DNA of 64,000 nt from Turritopsis dohrnii (Eukaryota > Cnidaria > Hydrozoa > Anthoathecata > Oceaniidae): the NCBI GenBank assembly GCA_027922465.2, contig BQMF02000381.1, positions 372,001 through 436,000 on the forward strand, in the 5' to 3' direction. This document shows positions 21,546-30,361 of this stretch, piece by piece. The position numbers and the translations under genes are program-made. Position 1 is the stretch's first letter. The number at the start of each line of letters is the position of its first letter. The notes under the pieces are model-generated. The model ran no database searches, was not told the DNA's origin, and saw only the letters and a list, made by a program, of their open reading frames with translations.

Positions 21546-24540
21546 ATGGTAAAGAAATCCTGTTGTCTTACAAAACAGATGAATATGAATTTAATCTGGT
21601 TACGTGTGGCATGTATTTTGCACATTTCTTGGATTTTAGGCATTCCAACATTGTATGCATTTCAACATAAACAGTGTTACGAGTTCATGAAATTTCATGA
21701 AGAGTTTCGTTCATGGCTTGTCAGTAACACTGTGCAAAAAGGTAAAAATCTTCCGTGTATATGAAACTAACGACCGATGCTTAGCCTTGTTTTGACCTTA
21801 AAATTATTTGGTAATTTTTAGATGGCTCACTAACATTCATAACGCTTATCGATCCTCTGTTTTTGGCATTGCCTTATTTGGAAAAAGCAGCGAAATTGGT
21901 ATAATTTATATTGTGAATTGAATTGGTGAAGTTTCTTTCATGTTTTCTTGAAAGATTGAAATGAACCAGTATATTTTCATTTAGCTTTCTTTCGATAGGG
22001 AAATTTCACAACCCTTGATAACATACTTACGGGTGAAGACCACATAACAGGCTTGAGAAAACTTGAGGATTGTTTAAGCAAAGATAATTTATTAAATGTA
22101 TGCAGTGTGAATGTTGTTGCTGACTTGGTGACATTTAAAGCAGATGATGAAAAGATATTGAAATGGTTATCTGTAAAAGTACATACTTGTGATTTCTTTT
22201 AATTATGTAATTTAAAATTCCAATATTAGTTTGAATATTATAATATTAAAATATTATATTAGTTATCAATATTAGTTTGTCTCAGGTTCATCAATTATCA
22301 TCTCACCTGCAAAAATCAAATGTAAATGTTAGTTCTGGTGCACAAGTCTCCAATTTTAATCGAACCTCAGCTGGAAATAAAAAACAAAGTGAGCTAGTCG
22401 TTTCTATATTGATTTTTCTTGAATATTTCATCTTTCATGTGTTTAAAATAAATTGACATCATCATCATAAAAATACCTGCATTTTTATTTGAACAGGTGA
22501 TTGCCTTAGGTACGCCTGGACACTAATATCTGATTACCTGACTGCAAGTTGGTCACAGAAACTGAAAGATGAACTTGGGTACGTTAATGCAATAGTAAAG
22601 ATTTTGTGTTTCAAGTACATGATTTTTGGTTGCAAGGTTTTTTTGGTGTTTAGGGTAACTGATCCAGTAATGAGCCCAAAAGATGATATTGATGGTATTT
22701 CACAACCAAAAAAGGTGCAAGATTAATGTTACTTTTTGTTTGATTTCTTTTATAACCCTCATAATTTTCAAGAACAGATAAACTGTATGCTCTCTTTTAG
22801 AAACAAAAATTAGAAAATAACAACAGTGAATGTTTGGAAGATTATCGAGACCATTCAAAGAAAACTAAAAACGTGAATGTGAGTTTATCTTCCTGAAGGA
22901 GGTTTATAATAAAACTATTTAAAATACGAACCAACTCAATGTTGAATAGTGGATAACGTTGCATGAAATATTGATGTCATAACATTTGGTCAAAATACTA
23001 AGAGTAAAAACGATTACATCTAGAAACAAGCATTGTTTACTTTTAAAAAATCTAAAAACTCAAATGAAAATGTAACGCCGCAATTTTCCTGTTTGCATGG
23101 GACCTATGGAGCGCAATATGTGCCATTAATATCTTCGAAAACCTAAATTCTGTAGAGGATAAAAATTACGTTTTTGGTAAATGTAAATAAGAAATTTATT
23201 TTGTCAAAACTAAATTTTCGGATGCATATTCTATTATTTACAATGTTTGTATTATTTTCGGATTGAAACTATAATTCTTGATAAATGTCATTTTTCGTTA
23301 TACCATTCTTTTTTGTTTTTGGTAAACAATAATTTTCGGTTATTTTATTATTTTTGATAAATATACTTATTTTCGTGATGATCTTGTTTTCGAACTAAGA
23401 ATTTTTCTTGAAATATTGGACACTGGAGACGGCTAACAGAAATGCTGTAACAAACAAGATGGCGGCAGTAACACATGTAGCACATCAGTTTTCCCAAATC
23501 TTAATCGGTTTTATTAGTGAACTTAGTGCAGGAACTGATGAAAACCTTCTAGTTTTCCAAAATTTGACTTCAAGGTAGAATCAAAATCCTTGAATGACCT
23601 CGTTAGAGAAAACTGAATCCTTTTTTCGCCTAAGCCTGCAACAACAAGGGCCATTTTATAATTTCCATCAGGAACATTGGCATTCTCTGTTTGTGCTAAA
23701 CAAACTAATGTCAAATTCATTTGTCGTGTATATGGTCTTGACCTATTATGAAGTCGAGACCTTCTCGGTGGGTATGATCTGAAAGAAGAACTAACAGTCG
23801 TTGTAGTTGGTGGTGCTGTTGTTGTTATTGTTGTTCTTGCCCTAACGCTGGCACCACCGCCATTATTATTACCAGATGTAGAGAGGGCTCTTCTTCCACG
23901 GAAAAGCGTAGATAACTCTGACTGCACACTCATTTGATCAGTTCTTATTTGGGGATCTAAGCTATTGACAACATTCAGAAGTGCTTCAGCACAATTTCTT
24001 AGCAAGGCTCGTGGGTCGTTGTCCGCCATGTTTGTTTAGTGAATTTGTTTACGACAGCACCTCGCAAAGCATTTATGCCAAAAATTGTTTTTATCAAGAA
24101 AATTATTTTATCAAAAAATTCTTTTTGCAGAGAATTCTTTGCATTTTATTAAAAATAAATTTTTCCAAAAATAAAAAGTAAATATCAAAAACAATCTTTT
24201 GACAAAACAAGCAATGCGAAAGACGTAAAAAACGTAAAACTATTCAAAATCGAAAGCATAGTTCATTAAGAGTAATTTGATATCCAAAAATATTAATGAC
24301 ACAAATTGCGCTCCATAGGGACCAAGTTAATTTCATGTTGCAACTCACTAAAGGAAATATTTTCCAAATTTAAGAACAATTTAAACTTGGCTGAAATTTT
24401 TTGAACAGAAGAATAACTAGACGATTATTTTTTTTTAGAAACCAATCAAATTGAATGCCAAGCAAAGGGCTTTACAAAAGGTTGATAAGAAAGGGATGAA
24501 ATCAATGACCAGCTTTTTTGGTAGCAAAGCACAGAAATGA
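21546..24540 (+). CDS. RNASEH2B: Ribonuclease H2 subunit B
   Basis: Non-catalytic subunit of the RNase H2 trimer, which removes single ribonucleotides and RNA:DNA hybrids in the nucleus. Eight exons join in frame: 21546-21741, 21822-21898, 21999-22178, 22286-22388, 22497-22578, 22654-22714, 22801-22878, 24439-24540; 292 aa (human about 312). Recognisable blocks are IPTLYAFQHKQCYEFMKFHE and SWLV in the N-terminal barrel, DPLFLALPYLEKA, FTTLDNIL, DEKILKWLSVKVHQL, NVNVSSGAQ, LRYAWTLISDYLT, and the C-terminal PCNA-interacting tail GMKSMTSFFG. The start ATG is the first in an open frame; residues NLIWLRV align with the family, but about 12 following residues (ACILHISWILG) look extra, so a small unrecognised intron or another first exon is possible. 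Intron 7 (1560 bp) hosts a TIR element. Confidence 0.93.
23098..24324 (-). mobile_element. TIR element in RNASEH2B intron 7 (1.2 kb)
   Basis: The left end TGGGACCTATGGAGCGCAAT continues with ATGTGCCATTAATAT; the right end is the inverse (ATATTAATGACACAAATTGC followed by GCTCCATAGGGACCA). The interior near both ends repeats TTTTTGATAA/TTTTCGGTAAAT variants in opposite orientations. It carries a minus-strand ORF (23523-24029), opposite to the host gene. Target duplication not clear. Confidence 0.78.
23523..24029 (-). CDS. ORF inside intronic TIR element, similar to the N-part of invertebrate HECT-linked proteins
   Basis: 168 codons starting at a good ATG (MADNDPRALLRNCAEALLN). After a low-complexity S/T/P stretch with many consecutive threonines (TTITTTAPPTTTTVSSS) comes MNLTLVCLAQ, then KMALVVAGLGEKRIQFSLT and SFKDFDSTLKSNFGKLEGF. 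An AGLG(E/R)K + strand + short helix + FPKL pattern recurs in multicopy cnidarian and fish HECT-domain proteins (G2E3-like); this is from memory and weak. The HECT part itself is absent, so this is the first exon of a truncated gene or a transposon-carried fragment. The frame stops at 23523 or may splice before it. Confidence 0.45.
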   Translation of the reverse strand: MADNDPRALLRNCAEALLNVVNSLDPQIRTDQMSVQSELSTLFRGRRALSTSGNNNGGGASVRARTTITTTAPPTTTTVSSSFRSYPPRRSRLHNRSRPYTRQMNLTLVCLAQTENANVPDGNYKMALVVAGLGEKRIQFSLTRSFKDFDSTLKSNFGKLEGFHQFLH

Positions 24541-24790
24541 AGATGGTCATCTAGTGGAAAACCCTGGAGGGGAAGCATGATTTCGTCGATTTGTTCGTCA
24601 GTAACATGAAGTGTGCGGAGAAATCATAATTTGTCCTTTTTTCAGTCACAAACGCTGTAGAATATTCAGACAACTTTATATATTTTACTGCCTGCTCCAG
24701 TTTTTATATAGATTCTTTATTTATTCCTATCCAATCTTGTTTCTGCTACACAGAATCCCAGTTTGTTCAGAAAAAATTTCACGTTCAGTA

Positions 24791-25293
24791 CACAGTTTTT
24801 TTTATAAGAATTCTTTTTATAAGAATCACAAGGCTCAAATTTGCAAAATTTTAAGAATCTTTTAAGAATAATGCTGAGCCTCAAAAATTTTAATCAATTT
24901 TTTTCTTCAGTTAGAGTTTTTCAACTTTCCGTTTTTTTATCTACAGTGTAAATCAGGCATAACCATAACCTTTATGATGATAGTATTGAGGACTATATAG
25001 GTGAAGATGAAATTGACATGGTAGAAATAATGTGTAGTTTAATACTTATTTATGATGATATTATCCTAAAAGAAACAAACTTATTAACGTTTTGTTAAAA
25101 TAATTAGTCCCTTCTTCTTTTTCGCACGTTTGAGACTACTCCAAGGGAAAATATACATATTTTGACCATTACTTAAAAAAAAATTTTCTTGCTCTTCTTT
25201 TAAAATTTAAGAATCACTTAAGAATATTTTCTGAAAATTTTTAAGAATCATGAGGCTCATTTCGATTTATGTAATTCTTATAAAAAAACTGTG
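24791..25293. mobile_element. MITE with CACAGTTTTTTTTATAAGAA ends (503 bp)
   Basis: Left CACAGTTTTTTTTATAAGAA and right TTCTTATAAAAAAACTGTG are inverse; TA flanks both. Subterminal AAGAATC-TTTTAAGAATAATG-CTGAGCCTC units occur at both ends. Related to 26881-27454 by the T-run terminus and the GAGGCTCAAATTT motif. Confidence 0.83.
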
Positions 25294-25547
25294 TAAATTC
25301 TTGATGAATTTTGTTACAAAATACAAAAGCTGACCAACGGAGAATTTCTCGAGTTAGAGCAGTTCTTTTAAAAAATTCCAGTTTCTGACGTCGAATCTCG
25401 AACATTTGCCTGAATCTTGAACTGGTGTTTCGCTTCCAGGGAAGTGATACTACCGTTTTCAGAAGGTCCATCAACCTATGAAGTAGTCTACTCTCATTTA
25501 ATGTATTTCAGTTAAAGATACATTTTTTCAGCTTCATTTTCGTTTCC

Positions 25548-28500
25548 TTAAAACCCCGACCGTATTGTCATACGTGGTGTAACCCGGCCTCTTCTGGTGC
25601 TCGTATGTTGATGATAACGACGATTGTTATGATTTTCACGAATACCAGCTGCAGAAGTATCTGTGAAGATTTGTTTACGTTTTCGTGGTACATATTGATG
25701 TGGTTTGTATAAAGAAATGTTTGTTGTTAAAGTTAAAGTTCCTAGTAAGAAAAAGTATTTAATTGCTAAAAATACAATAAAAATCCACTTAACAGTAACC
25801 ACCGATAGCTCAGTTGGTAGAGCGGAGGACTGTAGATGATATAGTTGAAATCCTTAGGTCGCTGGTTCAAATCCGGCTCGGTGGACTTTTCTTGAAAATA
25901 CTTAAATGCATTTTGGCTAAATTTATTTTGCTTGACAAAAATTATAATTTCATTGGAAAAATAAGTAATATACGATGGACCTGAGGGGTCACTTCAATTT
26001 TTGAAATCTTCCACTTTTTTTAAACTCTTCTGCTTTTTTTTAAAACTCTTCTGCTTTTTTTAAAACTCTTCTGCTTTTTTTAAAACTCTTCTGCTTTTTT
26101 TTAAAACTCTTCTGCTTTTTTTAAAACTCTTCTACTTTTTTTTAAAACTCTTCCACTTTTTCTAGTACTCAAGACCCAGTTTCCACAGAGCAAAATTAAG
26201 TGTACTCCCGCGCTGCGCACATGGTGGTGATTCATGTGGAATATAATATTGATCTTGTGAAAAGTGGGCTTTAAGTATTCAAAGATGGCACCGATAAGCT
26301 GCATGTGTTAGAATGTAGCTATAGCCATCCCGATGCTTCAAAAATTCTTTGATCTCCAAATAGGAAAAACCTTCAGAGACGTACACCTTTATGCGGTCAT
26401 CCATATTGACGACGAAGATACTGGACCAGTAAACAAAGAGAAAGGAGAAGCTCTTTGTAATTATTTGAAGAAAGAAAAAATTAGAAGAGTTTTCAAAAAA
26501 AAAAAAAAAATAGAAGAGTTTTCAAAAAAAAAAATAGAAGAGTTTTCAAAAAAAAATAGAAGAGTTTTCAAAAAAAAAAAAAAATAGAAGAGTTTTCAAA
26601 AAAAAATAGAAGAGTTTTCAAAAAAAAATAGAAGAGTTTTGAAAAAAATATATAAGAGTTTAAAAAAAACAGAAGACTTCAAAAATTGAAGTGACCCCTC
26701 AGGTCCATCGTAGTAATATCTTTTTAGATGTTACCAAAGAACGTAATTGAAAATGGAGAACCCGGGTATCGATCCCGGTACCTTCCGAATGCGAATCGGA
26801 CGCTCTACCATTTGAGCTAGTTCCCCTGTACACATTCAAAATTTCATGAGTAAAATTTTTAAATGAAATCTTCATTATTACACGTTTTTTTTTATTAGAA
26901 CCCAGTTTATAAGAACACTTAGGCTGAAATTCGGCAAAAAATTAAGAACATCGTAAGAACATGCCCAGCCTCGAAGTTAAATAATTAGAACATGAAATTG
27001 AGACATAAATCATTTAAAAGATACAGTGGAATCTCTCTATATCTATCTCGACTACCCTCTATCTCGAATATCTCCCTATCTCGAACAAAAATCTCGGTCC
27101 CTTGAACAGTTAACTTGAATAGCTAACTTTCTTTATCTCGAACATTCTCTATCTCAAACAAATTTTTCGGTCCCTTGCGAGTTCGAGATAGAGAGATTCC
27201 ACTGTAAAATATTTTTACGTTTTCAAAGTAATCGGAAAAATGCGTACAAAAAGTTCCTACAGCAACACCACTTCTACACCATCAAACTTTCACCTGGCGT
27301 GGAGAATAATAGTGCTAAAGGCGCAATTTTTTTCTTCAGATATTTGATTTCGTATTAAGAACGTCAATAAGAACATCTGAGGCTCAAATTTACTGACAAA
27401 ATAAGCACATCCAGGCTCAGCCAAAATTAAGGTGTTCTAATAAAAAAAAACGTGTACCTGGTAGCCAATGTTCATTGCCATCACTATGTTCAAACTTCAC
27501 GCTATTTTTTGTATCACAGAATGGGATAATTCCTTTTGCCGGCAGAGATTTCTGTTTATTGTTGCCATATCTTGTATTAATACTATCAACTTGGTGTCTT
27601 GTAAATTTCTCTTGAGTACTTGTTTTCAACGGATTATCTGTGGAAATATTAGAGATTAAAAGAATGAATTACCTTATCGGACAAAATTTTAGTCGGACGA
27701 AAATATTAGTCGGACAAAATTTTAGTCACCTCCAAATATTTTACAGTAGAACCTCTAATAGCAGCCACTTTGGGGGATCCAGCTTAGTGGCCGTTGCATT
27801 AGAGGTGACCGATATATGGAGGTCTTATATGAATATAATTTTTTATCAAAAAGGCTGGTCAGGATGGGAGGGGCATAAAGAATTATTCATGATCAAAATA
27901 AACACAACATTATTGAGCCTTCAAGTCGTAGTGTGACAAGATTCAAAGCTCTTACTAAGTCAGCATCACATACTGCTTCACAAAAGTTGTTCAAATCATC
28001 TACAATAGATAAGGCTGCTTGACTTCACTTTACTTTTGTAAGTAATTGTTGTAAATAAAATATTTTTCCTTTCATTTGCTTGCATAAATTTTTCTTTTTG
28101 GCCGTTAATAGAGGTAAATTAGACATTGGGACAATAGAAAGTGGCCGTTTGGCCGTTGACTGGAGGTGGCCGATGGAGGTTTTTTTTATAAGTCTGACAA
28201 TAAATTTGGCAGGGACTTTCTTTTCTGGCCGCTTATCAGGAGGTGACCGATGTATGGAGGTGACCATTAATAGAGGTTCCACTGTAGTCACTTTTGTCCA
28301 ACTAATAATATTGTCCGACTAAAATTTTGGTCCTTTTCTAAAATTTCATAACTCATAATTTTCGACAAGGAGTGCGCCGATTACTCTAAGTTCTAGATAT
28401 TTATAGGAAAACGAGGGGAAAGGCATATTTAATAAAAACAGTTTTGCCGACGTGAAAAACATATATCCAACAAAATCATCATACCACGACGGCACAATTT

Positions 28501-29406
28501 TGCTGTCGGTAAAAAAAATCCTAATTAAAAGGGTAAAGTATAATTTTATTTTTCAATTTCAATGCCATATTCCTGATCAGTATTAAAATCTATTTTCGTT
28601 CCTGCATTGGCCTCACGCGTTTTTTTCCGTTATGGCTGTCTTCTTCATTTTCTTTTGAACTATCTCGCTATCATTTTCATCGGAAGTTTCTGTTATCACC
28701 GGTGCTTTTCTCTTTTCTTATGGATTCCTTCCTGGAATAAGTGAGGCTATTAAAAACGCCCAATCTGTTTACGAAAGGGTCGAGAATCCCTTTAGAGCGT
28801 AAAGAATAAACAATGAACATCATGAAAACGAGCGTTAATATTATTTATCAAAACACTTTACCGCTTTATTGTATTCGTTGGTGAGCAAAAAGGAAAATCA
28901 TAAAGAAATTAGAAATATTTAAAATTTTGTAATAAAACTGATAAGAAGAAGAATTCTGAAAAAAATGATTTGGACCAAATATTTAGTCGGACAAAATTTT
29001 AGTCACTTCCAAAAAATTTAGTCACTTTTGTCCGATAAAGTATTTGGCAATGCATCGAAAATCCCGACAACTTACCTGAGAAGTCTAGCGATATTGGTTC
29101 GTTTTTAGTTCGTACATTACAAACCACTTTGGATTTTTCTAGGCGAGGTAAATACGACACATTTTGGGGGTGCGGCCTGTTCATGCGTGTTGGCGACGAG
29201 ACAACACGGCGAACAGGGTTATATTTTGCTTGCTGATCACTAAAATCACATCGATACGACGTATTGAAATTAATTTGGGGCGGTCCACCCTTTGCCGTTA
29301 GAAGAGGAAAATGTAAAATTTCTTCTGCGACAGGTAATACCCGTCGATGAATATGTCGAAGTCTCCCGGTGAAGTCATTGTCGCCGTCTGCACCACGAGC
29401 TGACAT
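25548..29406 (-). CDS. Unrecognised three-exon gene, 234 aa
   Basis: I do not recognise the product. Exons 29406-29076, 27637-27458 and 25741-25548 join in frame, with consensus donor CAG|GTAAGT after exon 1, acceptor CCACAG before exon 2 and TACTAG before exon 3. The start is the ATG of MSARGADGDNDF; the upstream open frame has no other ATG. Exon 1 contains FNTSYRCDFSDQQAKY and SSPTRMNRPHPQNV, exon 2 contains TSTQEKFTRHQV and AKGIIPFCDT, and exon 3 is basic and polar, ending RRGRVTPRMTIRSGF. There is no signal peptide and no membrane segment in this model. The short TSYR-DF and SPTR-N-PHP patterns recall small axonemal microtubule-associated proteins; that is a guess. Intron 1 hosts a 1.37-kb element and intron 2 hosts a MITE, both tRNA genes and a foldback element. 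Expression is unproven. Confidence 0.6.
25799..25885 (+). tRNA. tRNA-Tyr (GTA) with 14-nt intron
   Basis: Acceptor CCACCGA pairs with TCGGTGG, followed by discriminator A at 25885. D arm TAGCTCAGTTGGTAGAGC, anticodon GTA at 25832-25834, T arm CTGGTTCAAATCCGG. An intron of 14 nt (25836-25849) sits one base 3' of the anticodon, the canonical site for tyrosine tRNAs. A TTTT terminator follows. The gene is in the opposite orientation to the three-exon gene whose intron contains it, 57 bp from that gene's last acceptor. Confidence 0.96.
25973..26710. mobile_element. 738-bp foldback element with tandem TTTTAAAACTCTTCTGC arms
   Basis: The ends CGATGGACCTGAGGGGTCAC then TTCAATTTTTGAA are perfect inverses, flanked by TA. 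The left arm (26010-26160) carries about eight head-to-tail copies of TTTTTTTAAAACTCTTCTGC; the right arm (26480-26680) carries about nine copies of the inverse (AGAAGAGTTTTCAAAAAAAA). The two arms can fold into one long imperfect hairpin. The spacer of about 300 bp has no recognisable gene. It lies between two tRNA genes. Confidence 0.9.
26754..26826 (-). tRNA. tRNA-Ala (CGC)
   Basis: On the minus strand, acceptor GGGGAAC pairs with GTTCTCC, including the G3:U70 pair that identifies alanine tRNAs. D arm TAGCTCAAATGGTAGAGC, anticodon stem TCCGA/TCGGA with loop TTCGCAT (anticodon CGC), T arm CCGGGATCGATACCCGG, discriminator A at 26754. No intron. All arms are intact, so it looks functional. 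Confidence 0.96.
26881..27454. mobile_element. MITE with CACGTTTTTTTTTATTAGAA ends (574 bp)
   Basis: Left CACGTTTTTTTTTATTAGAA and right TTCTAATAAAAAAAAACGTG are inverses, with TA on both sides. A smaller MITE (27024-27204) is nested in it. The right TA (27455-27456) forms part of the splice donor of exon 2 of the three-exon gene. Confidence 0.88.
27024..27204. mobile_element. Nested pogo-like MITE (181 bp)
   Basis: CAGTGGAATCTCTCTATATC at the left and GATAGAGAGATTCCACTG at the right, TA on both sides. The interior is repeats of CTATCTCGAA. Inserted in the CACGTTTT MITE, so younger. Confidence 0.88.
27672..29040. mobile_element. TA-flanked element with CCTTATCGGACAAAA ends (1.37 kb)
   Basis: CCTTATCGGACAAAATTTTA at the left mirrors ...TTAGTCACTTTTGTCCGATAAAG at the right, and TA flanks both. 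Subterminal TTAGTCGGACAAAATTTTAG repeats parallel the GTCGGGGAAAAGTGACTAAT repeats of 13358-14114, so the two are related subfamilies. It lies in intron 1 of the three-exon gene and itself contains the pogo-like MITE at 27744-28284 and a repeat (28350-28525) shared with 21190-21345. Confidence 0.82.
27744..28284. mobile_element. pogo/Tigger-like MITE, copy B (541 bp)
   Basis: Close copy of 1286-1853: CAGTAGAACCTCTAATAGCA at the left, TAATAGAGGTTCCACTG at the right, TA on both sides, same GGAGGTGACCGAT internal repeats. Nested within the CCTTATCGG element. Confidence 0.88.
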
Positions 29407-29751
29407 CGTGTGTAATCCACATAAAAGTGACGTCAAATATGTAACGAAACATTTTGATAAAGTCAGAAGAAGAACGATGACAACCTTTTGATCAAATTGC
29501 CACGCCCAATTAGAATTTATTTTTTCAAAAACGTAACTACTGATATCCAAACATTAATCAGACAGAGTAAAACTTTTGCGACAGATAGATAGGCAACTTT
29601 TAGACGACTCAAGTTACCAACAAAAGTTACCAACAAAAATTTTTGAACATCATGAACAACCATTTTCTCAAAATTGAAAACTATCTGTTACACATTGGCG
29701 TCGATCGTTCAATAAGGCGCCCTCGTGGAACAAACTGATTTTAAAAGAACT

Positions 29752-30202
29752 TCCTTCACGGAGAAAACTTTCCGGGGCAAACTTTTTGTCACATTCAAAA
29801 CAATTCGTCACATTTCCCCGACGAAAATTTTCCACGAGATTTTTGATGACGTCATATCACGTGATCTAGGAGGTTTCAAAAATTTAACCCTATTTTTTTC
29901 AGATCTTTTCTCTATGGGGAACAACTTACAAAAAGTTTACTTTTAACACGTTTCATGCAACGGGATGACATTTAGGCCATCACAAAAAGTACCATTTTTA
30001 AATAGATAAATATTCTTATTGGCTGCTATCAGAATCACTCGTCACTGCTTGAATCTTTAAAATCTTCTCATTCTTTAATATCGAATTTTTCCACCTTCTT
30101 GCTTGATAAAAAATTACAAGTATCACTCGGCTATAGATTTTCGAAATCTTTAAATCGTCGGGAAAATTCGTCACTTTTCTCCGACGAAATTATCCCTTAT
30201 AA
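29752..30202. mobile_element. Probable third CCTTAT-family element, diverged
   Basis: Left TTCCTTCACGGAGAAAACTT and right AATTATCCCTTATAAGG are weak inverses, with internal repeats (TTCGTCACATTTCCCCGACG and TCGTCACTTTTCTCCGACGA) in opposite orientations. Boundaries are approximate. It lies between XRCC1 and the three-exon gene. Confidence 0.5.
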
Positions 30203-30361
30203 GGTTTCGTGTGATTTTTAAACTCACATTTTCTCATCTCAAAAAACAAAACAAAACAATCACGATTTTCGGTGATGCTTTGATTTCTGTCTTCTTCACA
30301 TTGGAATGCAAATCATAAGTTATTCAATGTTCACATAATACCAGCGATATAGAGCTTCTCA

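Noticed and set aside
25241..25474. Minus-strand ORF with FRQMFEIRRQKLEFFKRTAL
   Set aside because: Protein-like, but it lies after the stop of the three-exon gene, runs into a MITE and has no splice support; left as unproven.
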